Positions 51,133 to 60,648 are shown, counted from the first letter of the stretch. The stretch is 64,000 nucleotides of DNA from Sphingomonas sp. Leaf10 (GCF_001421245.1 NZ_LMKE01000033.1:1-64000); one strand, 5' to 3'. The notes: a model not told the origin generated them from the sequence alone. Numbers and translations are program-made.

Positions 51133-51519
51133 ATGGCACATCAGCATCCGCTTGCCGTCGCCCCGGGCGACATCGACCATATGGGGCACGTCAACAACGC
51201 GGTGTACCTGTCATGGGTACAGGACGCGGTGGTCGCCTATTGGGAATGCGTCGCGCCGGCCGAGGCGGTGGCGAAGCATCTCTGGGTCGCGTTGCGCCAT
51301 GAGATCACCTATCGCCGTCCAGCCTTCCTCGACGATACCATCGTCGCGACGGTAGTGGCGGAACGGGTCGAGGGGGTACGTGCCTATTTCTCGACACTGA
51401 TCAAGCGGGGCGAGGAGGTGCTGGTCGAGGTGCAGAGCACATGGTGCTCGCTCGATTCGATCACCAAGCGGCCGGCGCGGCTGGCACGCGATGTGGTGCA
51501 CCGCTTCCTCCCTGAATAA
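51133..51519 (+). CDS. 4HBT-family acyl-CoA thioesterase
   Basis: The start is ATG 51,133 (MAHQHPLAVAPGDIDHMGHV), 128 residues. The hot-dog fold motif DIDHMGHVNNAVYLSWVQDA with the catalytic Asp and His, and the strand HEITYRRPAFLDDTIVATVV, are typical of YbgC/FadM-like thioesterases. It hydrolyses acyl-CoA or related thioesters. A longer open frame upstream has no conserved sequence. Confidence 0.92.
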   Translation: MAHQHPLAVAPGDIDHMGHVNNAVYLSWVQDAVVAYWECVAPAEAVAKHLWVALRHEITYRRPAFLDDTIVATVVAERVEGVRAYFSTLIKRGEEVLVEVQSTWCSLDSITKRPARLARDVVHRFLPE

Positions 51520-51640
51520 CGATTTCGTTTTTTGCAATTGCGGTGAAAACCTGTGCAGTTGCGATGCTGCGCTGCAAAATGCACATCTCTGGCAACGAAA
51601 CGACGCATGAGCGTCGGTCCCAACAAACCGGAGAAAATTC

Positions 51641-51934
51641 ATGCGCAGCTTTGCCGCCGCCGCCGCCTTTCGTGTCGCCCTCGTCGCCGCGGGCATGCTG
51701 ATCCCGACGCTCGCTTCGGCGAACGAGATCGAGCGTGACGGCTACAAGTTCGACTACACCCGCAGCGTTGCCGATAATGGCGCGACCGTCCTGAAGGGCA
51801 CCGTCGTCACCAGCGGCGAGCCGTTCCGCCTTGAAGTGCGCGACCGCAACGTGTCGGGCGAAGTCGGCGGCCGTCCGGTCCGCTTCCGCATCGCCAAGCC
51901 GCTGACGCCGGTGAAGCAGGTTGCTGCCCGCTAA
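51641..51934 (+). CDS. small exported protein of unknown function
   Basis: The 97-residue product has a Sec signal (FRVALVAAGMLIPTLASANE, cleavage after Ala-Ser-Ala) and a beta-rich 70-residue mature part (RDGYKFDYTRSVADNGATVL, GEPFRLEVRDRNVSGEVGGR). A strong hairpin follows within 30 bp. This kind of small periplasmic protein is common in sphingomonads, but I recognise no named family. Confidence 0.7.
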   Translation: MRSFAAAAAFRVALVAAGMLIPTLASANEIERDGYKFDYTRSVADNGATVLKGTVVTSGEPFRLEVRDRNVSGEVGGRPVRFRIAKPLTPVKQVAAR

Positions 51935-51960
51935 GCGATAAGGCCCGCGCGGTCTGAAAC

Positions 51961-51985
51961 GCCCGCCCCCGACAAGGGGGCGGGC
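51961..51985 (+). terminator. strong GC hairpin terminator
   Basis: GCCCGCCCCC (51,961-51,970) and GGGGGCGGGC (51,976-51,985) form a perfect 10-bp stem with loop GACAA, 27 bp after the preceding stop and followed by a weak T-rich stretch. Confidence 0.8.
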
Positions 51986-52025
51986 GCTTCGCGTTTGGGG
52001 GTTGGTGCTCCTGTTTCTATCGCCG

Positions 52026-52142
52026 AACCGTTCGCGCTGAGTAGGGGCCAAGCGAAGTCGAACACCCGTACCGAAGCGCCTGCGATGGTCCTTCGATACG
52101 CCCTTTCGACTTCGCTCAATGGCTACGCAGGACGAGCGGTCT
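52026..52142. repeat. dispersed inverted-repeat element (CGAAGTCGAA...TTCGACTTCG)
   Basis: AACCGTTCGCGCTGAGTAGG and GCGAAGTCGAAC on the left are mirrored by CCTTCGATACGCC and TTTCGACTTCGC on the right, closing with CGAGCGGT. It is related to the element at 42,257 and sits between two convergent transcripts. Confidence 0.75.
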
Positions 52143-52174
52143 GGAACAAGGACTTCTGCCCTTCGATCCCTGTG

Positions 52175-54025
52175 TCAGCGATTCGCGGACGAACCTGCCA
52201 TCCCGCTGTAATCGATCCGCCACAGCCGCAGCGGCGATCCCTTGGGCAGCGGGACCGGCGACAGCCAGCCGGGCATCTTGTTATGCGCCAACTGGTCGTA
52301 GAACCCGCCGGGTGAGCGCGCGCGATAGACGGTGGTTTCGGCCATGTTGGGGCAGGTCAGCAGATAGGTCGCGCCGTGCCGGCGGGCGATCGTGCGGAAA
52401 TTGTCCGGGTCGCCCTGAAACGCATGATGCACGTCGAGGATCGCGTCGCCATTGCGGTGATAGGGGCCGGTGATGCCGTCATGATGCGTCGCGACGATCA
52501 GGCGCGGCCCCAGATCGACATGGGTGAACATTACCGCGCGAGGCAGGCGGTTCAGCGCCTGTAGCGCGGGCAGGCTGGCGCAGCGAGCCCCGGCGCGCAG
52601 TATCTGTTTCGTGCGCGCGTCCTGCGGCTTGATGCGGACATGCTTCGTCAGGCCGCTGTCGGGCAGCATCGACAGCAGCTTGCCGACCTGATCGACGAAC
52701 AGGTTGCCGAGCAGAAGCAGCGAGATCACCCCCGCCGTGCCCAGCACGCGTACCGCCGCGTGCCTGCGCGACAGCAACCACGGGACCAGCATCCAGGCGA
52801 GCGCCACCGTCCCCGGGATCGCCAGCAACTGCGCGGCCGGCCCCGAACGGATTTGCCAGAACAGCATCGCCACCGCGAAGGTCGTGAACAGCGTCACGAC
52901 GGCCCAGCCGACGAAATCGGCCGAACGCCGCGCGCGCCAGGTCGCGAAGATCGCGCCGAGCAGACCAATGATCGGTCCGGTCACGATCAACAGGATCGTC
53001 CGTCCCGGCATGGTGTAGAGCGGTTTCGCTTCGCGCACATTGTTCAGCCAGGTGCGGGCCAGTTCCTCCGACACGCCTTCGGGCCGCGCAAGGCATTGCG
53101 GGAACAGCGTCGCGAACGCGCCGGCCAGCACCGCCCCCGCGACCAGCGTCAGCGCCAGCCGCGCTCCCCAAGCCTGCGGTCCGATCCGCGCGATCAGCAC
53201 CAGCAGCGCGCCGCCCGCCACGACCGCCGACAGCCACACCGGGGTCAGCGCGTCGCAGCGCATCGCGTAATTGGCGTTGGAGGCGAAGGCGACGAAGCCG
53301 ATCGTGCTCGCCCCCGCCAGCGTCGCGCCATAGACGGTAAGTCGCCGCGCCTCCGCCCGGTCCCACACCCAGCGCAAGGCGACGATCGCGCCGGCCATCG
53401 CGCAATAGGGCAGGAGTTCGAGGCCGATGGTCAGCGACAGCGCCGACGACAGACCGACGACCATGCCGCCGCGCGCCTGCCGGTGATCGGCGATGCCGGC
53501 GACGGTCCAGGCGAGGCAGGCGAGCTGCCAGCCATGATGGTCGATGCGTTCGGGCATGAACATCAGCAGCGTCGACGAACAGCCGAGCAGGAACAGCACC
53601 GCCAGCGGCCATGCGACCGGCGACACCAGCCGCCGCACCGTGACCGACAGGGCGATCAGCGCGACCCCCATCGGCAGCAGCGGCGCGATGCCGACCGCCA
53701 GCCGCTCGGCCCAGACCGGCCCGGCAAAGGGTTTGAACAACAGGATCAGCCCGGCGATCGGCAGGTCGACCAGCCGCGACCAGTGGATGTCGAGCCCGCC
53801 CGGCGGGTTCAGCCGGTATTGGCGCAGATCGTACCAGCCTTGCCCGCCCAGCCATGCGCGGACCTGCATCAGCCGCATATTGTCGTCGGTATCGGACAGG
53901 GCCAGCCAGTGGACCGCGTTCCACCGTTGCCACAGGAACCATGCCGCCAGCACGACCCAGGCGAGCAGCAGCCAGCGCAGCCAGTGCCGGTCGAGTTCGC
54001 GGGCGAAGGAGGAATGCCTGGTCAA
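52175..54025 (-). CDS. membrane glycosyltransferase-like protein (GT39/GT83 type)
   Basis: The likely start is TTG 54,025, giving 616 residues. At least ten membrane helices are visible, beginning LRWLLLAWVVLAAWFLWQRW, followed by an extracytoplasmic loop LSDTDDNMRLMQVRAWLGGQ with the acidic DxDDN motif expected of GT-C enzymes that use polyprenyl-linked sugars. The C-terminal 170 residues form a soluble domain (RLPRAVMFTHVDLGPRLIVA). It probably glycosylates a cell-envelope acceptor. Divergent from the GtrA gene. Confidence 0.82.
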   Translation of the reverse strand: MTRHSSFARELDRHWLRWLLLAWVVLAAWFLWQRWNAVHWLALSDTDDNMRLMQVRAWLGGQGWYDLRQYRLNPPGGLDIHWSRLVDLPIAGLILLFKPFAGPVWAERLAVGIAPLLPMGVALIALSVTVRRLVSPVAWPLAVLFLLGCSSTLLMFMPERIDHHGWQLACLAWTVAGIADHRQARGGMVVGLSSALSLTIGLELLPYCAMAGAIVALRWVWDRAEARRLTVYGATLAGASTIGFVAFASNANYAMRCDALTPVWLSAVVAGGALLVLIARIGPQAWGARLALTLVAGAVLAGAFATLFPQCLARPEGVSEELARTWLNNVREAKPLYTMPGRTILLIVTGPIIGLLGAIFATWRARRSADFVGWAVVTLFTTFAVAMLFWQIRSGPAAQLLAIPGTVALAWMLVPWLLSRRHAAVRVLGTAGVISLLLLGNLFVDQVGKLLSMLPDSGLTKHVRIKPQDARTKQILRAGARCASLPALQALNRLPRAVMFTHVDLGPRLIVATHHDGITGPYHRNGDAILDVHHAFQGDPDNFRTIARRHGATYLLTCPNMAETTVYRARSPGGFYDQLAHNKMPGWLSPVPLPKGSPLRLWRIDYSGMAGSSANR

Positions 54026-54119
54026 AACTACTTTCCCCCGCGCCCGCCGCGATCTACGGCGGCTGTCCTGCCATGGTGGCAAAGGCGGCGCTGTATCGGA
54101 TGGCGCGCAAAGGACAAGG

Positions 54120-54551
54120 GTGGGGACGCGGGTGATCGCGCGGATCGAACGACTGATACCGGACGGGGTGCTGGGCCAATTGGTCCGGTTCGGCATCGTC
54201 GGCGGGCTGTCGACGGTGATCTATGCGATCGTGTATCTGCCGCTGGTGTCGTATGTCCTGCCGACCGGCTATGCGTTCGCCGCGGTCGTGCCGGCGTTCA
54301 TCGTCGCCGCCGCCTTCGGCTGGGTCGCGCACGGCCGGTGGAGCTTTCGCGACCACGGCACGCGGTCGGGCGGCGCGGAACAGCCGGTCAAGTTCCTGCT
54401 GGTGCAGGGATTCGGCATGGTGCTGAACGGCCTGTTCACCTTCGGGCTGGTCGATCTGGGCGGGCTGGCGGACTGGGTGCCGCTGGTCCCCGCCGTGCTG
54501 GTCACCCCCTTCGCCACCTTCGCGCTCAACCGTTCATGGGTATTCGGATAA
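54120..54551 (+). CDS. GtrA-family membrane protein
   Basis: A GTG at 54,120 with AGGACAAGG ahead gives 143 residues; GTG 54,132 is an alternative. Four helices of the GtrA family are present: LGQLVRFGIVGGLSTVIYAI, VLPTGYAFAAVVPAFIVAAA, KFLLVQGFGMVLNGLFTFGL and LVPAVLVTPFATFALNRSWVF, including the conserved FALNRSWVF end. GtrA is thought to help flip polyprenyl-linked sugars. It is followed after one base by the methyltransferase gene. Confidence 0.9.
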   Translation: MGTRVIARIERLIPDGVLGQLVRFGIVGGLSTVIYAIVYLPLVSYVLPTGYAFAAVVPAFIVAAAFGWVAHGRWSFRDHGTRSGGAEQPVKFLLVQGFGMVLNGLFTFGLVDLGGLADWVPLVPAVLVTPFATFALNRSWVFG

Positions 54552-54552
54552 G

Positions 54553-55275
54553 ATGGACCGCATCGTTTACGACCGCATGGCAGCGCACGACTCGACGCAT
54601 TGGTGGTATCGCGCGCGGCGGGAAATACTTGCCGATTATGTCGAGCGCTATGCCGGGTTGCAGCCGGGTGCCCGCATTCTGGAGATCGGGTGCGGTACGG
54701 GCCATAACCTGCCGATGCTGGCCGGGTTCGGCACGGTCGATGCGATCGAGATCGATCCGGCGGCGCGCGCGATCGCCAGCGAGCGGCTGGGCAAGCCGGT
54801 CGGCACCGCGCCGCTGCCGACGCTCGACGGGGTCAGCGCGCAGTATGACCTGATCGCGGTGCTCGACGTGGTCGAGCATATCGAGGACGATGTCGCCACC
54901 TTTCGCGGCATGGCCGATCGGCTGGCGCCGGGTGGCAAGATTCTGGTGACCGTGCCCGCGCATCAATGGATGTGGAGCGCGCATGATGTGGTGAACCACC
55001 ACCATCGCCGCTATTCGAAGGCGACGCTGGCCAAGGCGATCGCGGACGCAGGGTTGAAGCATAACGGGCTGCGCTATTTCAACTCGCTGCTGTTCCCGGC
55101 TGCCGTCGCGGCACGGGTCGCGGGCAAGCTGACCGGCAAGGACGACAGCGACGATTCGCCGCCGCCCAAGGTTTTGAACACCGCGTTCGAAGCGATCTTC
55201 CGGCTGGAGCGCTATCTGATCGGCCGGATACCGATGCCGCCGGGGCTGTCGATCGTGACGCTGGTGTCGAAATAG
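54553..55275 (+). CDS. class I SAM-dependent methyltransferase
   Basis: The 240-residue protein has motif I ILEIGCGTGHNLPMLAGFG, acidic motif VDAIEIDPAARAI, AVLDVVEHIEDDVATFRGMA and GKILVTVPAHQWMWSAHDVV, as in Methyltransf_11/23-type enzymes. The C-terminal part contains a possible membrane-associated segment (NSLLFPAAVAARVAGKL). It is translationally close to gtrA and probably modifies a lipid-linked sugar or polyprenol intermediate. Confidence 0.9.
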   Translation: MDRIVYDRMAAHDSTHWWYRARREILADYVERYAGLQPGARILEIGCGTGHNLPMLAGFGTVDAIEIDPAARAIASERLGKPVGTAPLPTLDGVSAQYDLIAVLDVVEHIEDDVATFRGMADRLAPGGKILVTVPAHQWMWSAHDVVNHHHRRYSKATLAKAIADAGLKHNGLRYFNSLLFPAAVAARVAGKLTGKDDSDDSPPPKVLNTAFEAIFRLERYLIGRIPMPPGLSIVTLVSK

Positions 55276-55309
55276 GGCCTGAGTTGATTCCCGGACTGGT
55301 CGTTTTGCT

Positions 55310-55717
55310 TCACGCTCTTATGGCGTGAAGGCAGGTGAACGGGGCGGTCCAGCAGGACAGGTGACTGCGTTCACGAACCAGTCTTCGTGCTTCGCCTTCG
55401 CGGCTGAGCGGCCGGTGTCTGTCCAAGAATATCTGTTCGAAAATCAACAAACCTGTTCCGGTCGGTACGACATGATAGGCCGTTGATGATCGCGTTGTGA
55501 CGTTGATGTAGAACAGCACTGGTCGACGGTCCCGCAGGCACCGCCTAGCTGCTGCGGTCCATTGAGATCGATATCGTCTTGCATCCCAAATGGCCGTGCT
55601 CGACACGAAGGGCTCTTGGAGTTCACCCAATGAAACCCAGCCGTAGCGATACCTGCGCCCCGGAAGGAGTCGTCCGACCGGGACAGGTGTGAAAGACAAA
55701 GCCTGCCGACGTCTCAT
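55310..55717 (-). CDS. hypothetical protein with aromatic-rich core
   Basis: From ATG 55,717 the product is 135 residues. It reads YRYGWVSLGELQEPFVSSTA, IWDARRYRSQWTAAARRCLR, RPVLFYINVTTRSSTAYHVV and then EQIFLDRHRPLSREGEARRL, a pattern seen in small immunity- or sensor-like proteins that I cannot name. The GC content is lower than its neighbours and no toxin gene is adjacent, so an orphan immunity gene from a past insertion is possible. Confidence 0.6.
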   Translation of the reverse strand: MRRRQALSFTPVPVGRLLPGRRYRYGWVSLGELQEPFVSSTAIWDARRYRSQWTAAARRCLRDRRPVLFYINVTTRSSTAYHVVPTGTGLLIFEQIFLDRHRPLSREGEARRLVRERSHLSCWTAPFTCLHAIRA

Positions 55718-55792
55718 CTGGCGGGTTTGCAAGATTGCGGCGGGGGCTGCCAAGCGACTTCCGCGTTGATGACGCGTTTATTCCTCCGTCCA

Positions 55793-57010
55793 CTACCCCC
55801 GCCGGAACCACCGGAACTTCGGCCCCGCCGATTGCAAAACCCCGCGCCGGAACAGTCGCGCGCCGATGACGATCGTGATCGCCACCCACAGCAATTGCCA
55901 GGCCAGCGCAGCGATATGCGGCCACCATTCGCCGCTGGTCGCGGCGCGGGCGGCCATGGCGAACGGGCTGCTGAACGGGAAGATTTCGGCGGCGAGCGCG
56001 ACCCAGCTGCCCGGTCGGCCGATCGCGGCAAGGGCGAAGCCAAACATCGCCATCTGGAAAATAGTGATCGGCAGCGACAGCATCTGGATTTCGCGCGGCG
56101 TCGATGCCTGTGCGCCGACCGTCAGGAATACTGCACCCAGCAGCATATAGGCCATGGTGAAATAGAGAATATAAAGCAGGACGAAGCCGGGAATACCGAT
56201 CGCCGGGGCGATGCCCGAAATCCCTTCGGCAAATTCGGGTGGAAGCAACGCGCCGATATTGATGCCGACCGCCGCCCAGAAGGCGAGAAACAGCACCGCC
56301 ACCCCGAACATGCCCAGCAGCTTGCCAAGGAAAACCGATTCGAGCGGCACGGCGGCGGCCAGCACCTCGATCACCTTGTTCGAACGTTCCTCCGCCATCG
56401 TGCCGACCGCTTGGCCCGCGAGCATCAGCGTGACGACGAACAGCGAGACGACGGCGAAGAAGCCCGCCGCGCTCTTCCCGCCAAGCGACGTGCTGCTGCG
56501 CTCGACCCGGGTGAAGGTCGGTTGCGACAGTCGATCGGGGCCGAGATTGGCGCGGATGTCGCGGAGCGCCTGTTCAGCCAGTGCCGCCATATAGCGGGCG
56601 GTGGTCGATTGGGGGTTGGCATGGATCAGTTGCGGTCGGTCGAGCGGGCCGTACAGTACCGCAGGCACGTCGATATCGGGATCGGACAGCAGCTTACGCG
56701 CCTGTGCCGCAGGGTCGGCAGCCGGCGTGACGGTGACCAAGGCGGGCAGGCCGCGTTCGCGCGAGATTGCCGGACGGATCAGCGCATCGGCGGAGCGCAG
56801 CCGTGCGGCGTCGGCTGGGGCTGCGATGGCGTAGATACGTTCCTTGCCCTCCGCATTCTGGCCGACGCTTTGCGCGCCGAGGCTGCCGACCGCGCCGAAA
56901 CTGCCGAACAGCAACGGCGCCAGCAGGAACAGGAGGAACATCGGCGTCATCACCGTCGCGATGAAGTCGCGGCGGGCGATGGTCAGCGTCTGGCGGATCA
57001 GCCGGCTCAT
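55793..57010 (-). CDS. ABC transporter permease (NatB/ABC-2 type)
   Basis: The 405-residue protein has one N-terminal helix (TVMTPMFLLFLLAPLLFGSF), a large extracytoplasmic domain of about 130 residues, and five or six C-terminal helices starting FFAVVSLFVVTLMLAGQAVG and MAEERSNKVIEVLAAAVPLE, the ABC-2 signature. It starts at an ATG overlapping the ATPase stop, forming a two-gene exporter. Substrate unknown; the NatAB family exports sodium or small molecules. Confidence 0.92.
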   Translation of the reverse strand: MSRLIRQTLTIARRDFIATVMTPMFLLFLLAPLLFGSFGAVGSLGAQSVGQNAEGKERIYAIAAPADAARLRSADALIRPAISRERGLPALVTVTPAADPAAQARKLLSDPDIDVPAVLYGPLDRPQLIHANPQSTTARYMAALAEQALRDIRANLGPDRLSQPTFTRVERSSTSLGGKSAAGFFAVVSLFVVTLMLAGQAVGTMAEERSNKVIEVLAAAVPLESVFLGKLLGMFGVAVLFLAFWAAVGINIGALLPPEFAEGISGIAPAIGIPGFVLLYILYFTMAYMLLGAVFLTVGAQASTPREIQMLSLPITIFQMAMFGFALAAIGRPGSWVALAAEIFPFSSPFAMAARAATSGEWWPHIAALAWQLLWVAITIVIGARLFRRGVLQSAGPKFRWFRRG

Positions 57011-57927
57011 GCTGCCTGCTCCGCATCGGCTTCGCCGACGATGCGTACGAACGCGTCGTGCAGGCCGGGCCGTTCGATTGACAGCCCCGATATGCCGTAG
57101 CCCGCGTCGATCAGTCGCACCAATATCCCCTCGATACCCTCTTGCGGCAGCGTGAAGCGCCAGCCGCCGCGTTCTTCGTGCGCATCGTCCGGCAGCAGCG
57201 CGGCGATGCCGGGGCTGGGGTCGCGCGGGACATAATGCGCCTTCATCGGCAGCAGCGCGCGGGCATCGTCGACGGTCCCTTCGAACCGGCGCTTGCCGCC
57301 GGCGATGATACACAACCGGTCGCACAGTCGTTCGGCGTGCGCCATGACATGGGTCGAGAACAGGATCGTCGCCCCCCTGTCGCGCTCCGCGCGGATCAGT
57401 GCCTCCAGCCGTTCCTGATTGACCGGGTCGAGGCCGGAAAAGGGTTCGTCCAAAACAAGGAATTCGGGCTGGTGGACCACCGATCCCAGCAGCTGGACGA
57501 ACTGCGCCATGCCCTTGGACAGCTTACGGATCTTGCTGTCGATGGCGTGGCCGAGACCCGCCTGTTCGAGCATCACCGCCGCCCGCTTGCGCCCGACCGA
57601 CCAGTCCAGCCCCCGCAACGCACCCATGAATGCGATTGCCTCGCGCGCCTTCATGCCCGGATACAGGCCGCGTTCCTCGGGCAGATAGCCGACCCGGTCG
57701 GATGCGTCGCGCGGCGCCGATTGGCCGAGGAGGCTGCGATGCCCCTCATCGGGTTCGATGATGCCGAGCAGCATGCGCAGCGTCGTCGTCTTGCCCGCGC
57801 CATTGGGGCCGAGCACGCCATACACCGCGCCGTACGGCACCTGCAGGTCGATGCCGTCGACGACCCGCCGGTCGCCGAAACGCTTGACCAGTCCGTCCGC
57901 GCTCAGCGCCCAATTTCCATCCGGCAA
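57007..57927 (-). CDS. ABC transporter ATP-binding protein
   Basis: The 306-residue protein has Walker A GPNGAGKTT, signature LSKGMAQFVQL, Walker B EFLVLDEPFSGLDPVNQERL and the switch His in ATILFSTHVMAHAERL. The C-terminal 90 residues form the extension common to NatA-like subunits. It pairs with the coupled permease. It is divergent from queG. Confidence 0.94.
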   Translation of the reverse strand: MPDGNWALSADGLVKRFGDRRVVDGIDLQVPYGAVYGVLGPNGAGKTTTLRMLLGIIEPDEGHRSLLGQSAPRDASDRVGYLPEERGLYPGMKAREAIAFMGALRGLDWSVGRKRAAVMLEQAGLGHAIDSKIRKLSKGMAQFVQLLGSVVHQPEFLVLDEPFSGLDPVNQERLEALIRAERDRGATILFSTHVMAHAERLCDRLCIIAGGKRRFEGTVDDARALLPMKAHYVPRDPSPGIAALLPDDAHEERGGWRFTLPQEGIEGILVRLIDAGYGISGLSIERPGLHDAFVRIVGEADAEQAA

Positions 57928-57986
57928 ACGACATCCCCCTGCACGTCGCCCTTTAGCGCGCGTCGGTAAGAGGGTAGCGGGGGGAG

Positions 57987-59060
57987 GTGACCGGAGACAA
58001 GGGCCAGCCGAGCGATATCGTGACCCGTATTCGCGCGAAAGCGGCCGAATGCGGTTTCGTCGCGTGCGGCATCGCCCGCGCCGACGCCGCGCCGCGCACC
58101 GCCGAGCGCCTTCGCCAGTGGCTGGACGAGGGGCGGCACGGGTCGATGATCTGGATGGAGGAGCGCAGCAAGCAGCGCGGATCGCCCGCCGCGCTATGGA
58201 GCGAAGTGAAATCGGTGATCGCGCTGGGCATGAGCTATGCCCCCGCCGTCGATCCGCTGGCGCTGGCCGACGTCGGCGATCGGGGTCGCATTTCGGTCTA
58301 TGCGCAGGGCGGCGATTATCATGACGTGGTCAAGAAGGCGCTGAAGACGCTCGGCCGCTGGCTGGCGCAGGAATCGGGCTGCGACTTGAAGGTGTTCGTC
58401 GATACCGCGCCGGTGATGGAAAAGCCGCTGTCCGAAGCGGCGGGCCTCGGGTGGCAGGGCAAGCATACCAATCTGGTCAGCCGCGACCATGGCAGCTGGC
58501 TGTTCCTGGGGGCGATCTACACCACGCTCGACCTGACGCCCGATATGGCGGCGCGCGACCGGTGCGGGTCGTGCGATGCGTGCCAGCGGGCGTGCCCGAC
58601 CGATGCGTTCCCCGCGCCCTATCGGCTAGATGCGCGGCGCTGTATCTCGTACCTGACGATCGAACACGCCGGGCCGATTCCGGTCGAGTTCCGCTCGCGC
58701 ATCGGCAACCGCATCTATGGCTGCGACGATTGTCTGGCGGTGTGTCCGTGGAACAAGTTCGCCGATGCCGCCGCCGCCAACCGCGCCTTTGCCGGGCGGG
58801 CGGAGTTCGCCGCGCCCCGGCTGGCCGACCTGATCGCGCTGGACGATGCCGGGTTTCGCGAGGTGTTTCGCGGATCGCCGATCAAGCGGATTGGGCGCAA
58901 CCGGATGGTGCGCAACGCGCTGATCGCGGCGGGCAATAGCGGCGATCCGGGGTTGGTCGGGCCGGTGCGAACGGCCTGCGCCGATGCCGATCCGGTGGTG
59001 CGCGACGCGGCGCAATGGGCGTTGGCGGAACTGGGCGTGGGTGGGGACGGAGCGAAATAG
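57987..59060 (+). CDS. queG: epoxyqueuosine reductase
   Basis: The GTG at 57,987 has GGGGGAG with little spacing; a GTG about 30 bases later ([13 protein letters not shown]) is possible. The protein of about 357 residues has [20 protein letters not shown] with cofactor residues and two cluster motifs [17 protein letters not shown] and CISY..., then [12 protein letters not shown]. The C-terminal HEAT-like repeat recognises tRNA. It reduces epoxyqueuosine to queuosine in tRNA with a cobalamin cofactor, which fits with cobS and cobT nearby. Confidence 0.95.
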   Translation: MTGDKGQPSDIVTRIRAKAAECGFVACGIARADAAPRTAERLRQWLDEGRHGSMIWMEERSKQRGSPAALWSEVKSVIALGMSYAPAVDPLALADVGDRGRISVYAQGGDYHDVVKKALKTLGRWLAQESGCDLKVFVDTAPVMEKPLSEAAGLGWQGKHTNLVSRDHGSWLFLGAIYTTLDLTPDMAARDRCGSCDACQRACPTDAFPAPYRLDARRCISYLTIEHAGPIPVEFRSRIGNRIYGCDDCLAVCPWNKFADAAAANRAFAGRAEFAAPRLADLIALDDAGFREVFRGSPIKRIGRNRMVRNALIAAGNSGDPGLVGPVRTACADADPVVRDAAQWALAELGVGGDGAK

Positions 59061-59215
59061 GGTTCGCGCAAAGGACGCGAAGATGTTGCGAGTGCTGCGG
59101 TTTCAGCCTGTCCGGCGAAGCCTCGGCCCCCGCCTTGGTGATCCGTGGGACCGCTTACGCGGGTATGGTTGCCCGGAACGCGACCGCTTCGCGTTCTTTG
59201 CGCCTTTGCGCGAAC
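59061..59215. repeat. GCGCAAAGGACGCGAAG...CTTCGCGTTCTTTGCGC inverted repeat
   Basis: GGTTCGCGCAAAGGACGCGA (59,061) and TTCGCGTTCTTTGCGCCTTT (about 59,188) are imperfect outer arms 105 bases apart, with no gene between. A related, larger element lies at 63,109-63,345. It separates queG from the GGDEF gene. Confidence 0.7.
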
Positions 59216-59223
59216 AAACCTTT

Positions 59224-60648
59224 CTACGCCGCGCGCGCCGCCTCGGGCGTGTCGAGCCATTCGATGCGGTTCCGCCCGCTGCGCTTGGCGCGGTACATCG
59301 CTTCGTCGAGGCGGCGGAGCAACGGCGCGGCGTCGGCGGGGAGGCGGGTCAGGTGGCAGGCGCCGATGCTGGCAGTCGCGTAGATCATGGTGCCGTGCCA
59401 GTCGATGCGCTGCGCGACGATGGCGCTGCGCAGGCGTTCGGCGGCGCGGTGGGCGGTGGCGCGGTCGGGGGCGGACAGGAGCATCGCGAATTCCTCGCCG
59501 CCCAGCCGTCCGCACAGATTGTCTGCATCGCAAGCGCTGCGCAGCGTATCGGCAACGGCGCGCAGCACCGCGTCGCCCGCCGGATGGCCGTGCCGGTCGT
59601 TGATCGCCTTGAAATGATCGAGGTCGAGCCAGAGTAGCGCGAGGCCGCCTCCCGACGGCAGGGGCTGCGTGAGGCGTTCCTGCAATCGCTGTTCGAACGC
59701 GCGCCGGTTGAGCAGGCCGGTCAGCCCGTCATGATCGGCGGCGTCGCGCAACTGGCGCAACAGCGCGTCCTGCACCGTCATCGCGCTGCTGATCGTCAGC
59801 GGGACCAGGACCAGAAACGCGACCGCGATCCGGACCGACAGTACCAGGCGCGGGATCGCCATGTCCTGCCCGATTTCGACCAGTTCGAGGCCGATGGCGA
59901 CGAGGCAGCCGGTACCGAGCAGCATGGTGAGCACCGCGGTCGTCGCCACCGAATAGGTCAGTGCGCAGAGCAGCAGCGCCGGCATCGGGAACATGATGCT
60001 GCCCGGCCCGTCGAATTGCACCGCCGCGAAGCACGACAGCAGCAGCGTCAGCGCCGGCCAGAGCGGCTGTTTGGCAAGGCGCGGCGGCTGGGCATCGGGC
60101 TGGCGCAGCGTCAGCAGTACCGGCAGCACGACGAGATAATTGACCAGTTCGCTCGCGGGCCATGTCTGCATCGTCTGCGCGACCGATCCGTTAAATTCGA
60201 CCACGACCAGCACCGCGCCGACCAGCGCCGCCACGATACAGCCGGGGATCAGGCCGGCGAGGATGCGCAGCACCGAATGGGTCCGCTCCAGCCGCAGATC
60301 GGCCGGGTCGAGCCGTCGCAACGCCATCGTGGCGGTCAGCGCCCCGGCGCCGTTCGCGGTGGCGAAGAAGGCGGATCGGCCCAGCGAGCTGCCGAACAGC
60401 ATGTCGCCGACAACGAAGCCGAGCAGCGCACCCGCCCAGCCCGACGGCCGGTACAACCCCGGCATCCGCAGCATGATCCCGACCAGCAGAGCGTTGGCGG
60501 GCCAGAAGGCGACCGAGAAGGTGTGGCGGGTGAACAGGCCGATCATCGCCCCGCCCGCCGTCACGACACCGACCAGCACGAAACAGCGCAACATCGTCCA
60601 TTCGCGCGGACAACGGACCAGAAGCTGGGATGGGGCGGCGGGCGACAT
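59224..60648 (-). CDS. MASE1-type sensor diguanylate cyclase (GGDEF)
   Basis: The 474-residue protein has about eight membrane helices in residues 15-300 with MASE1-like motifs (TFSVAFWPANALLVGIMLRM, GWAGALLGFVVGDMLFGSSL), then a GGDEF domain: DGLTGLLNRRAFEQRLQERL, WLDLDHFKAINDRHGHPAGD, signature GRLGGEEFAMLL and DEAMYRAKRSGRNRIEW. The expected RxxD inhibitory site reads DADN, so product inhibition is probably lost. It converts GTP to c-di-GMP in response to a membrane signal. Confidence 0.93.
   Translation of the reverse strand: MSPAAPSQLLVRCPREWTMLRCFVLVGVVTAGGAMIGLFTRHTFSVAFWPANALLVGIMLRMPGLYRPSGWAGALLGFVVGDMLFGSSLGRSAFFATANGAGALTATMALRRLDPADLRLERTHSVLRILAGLIPGCIVAALVGAVLVVVEFNGSVAQTMQTWPASELVNYLVVLPVLLTLRQPDAQPPRLAKQPLWPALTLLLSCFAAVQFDGPGSIMFPMPALLLCALTYSVATTAVLTMLLGTGCLVAIGLELVEIGQDMAIPRLVLSVRIAVAFLVLVPLTISSAMTVQDALLRQLRDAADHDGLTGLLNRRAFEQRLQERLTQPLPSGGGLALLWLDLDHFKAINDRHGHPAGDAVLRAVADTLRSACDADNLCGRLGGEEFAMLLSAPDRATAHRAAERLRSAIVAQRIDWHGTMIYATASIGACHLTRLPADAAPLLRRLDEAMYRAKRSGRNRIEWLDTPEAARAA

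Noticed and set aside
41341-52142. Repeated palindromes as a CRISPR array
   Set aside because: Copies are kilobases apart, lack regular unique spacers, and no cas genes are present.
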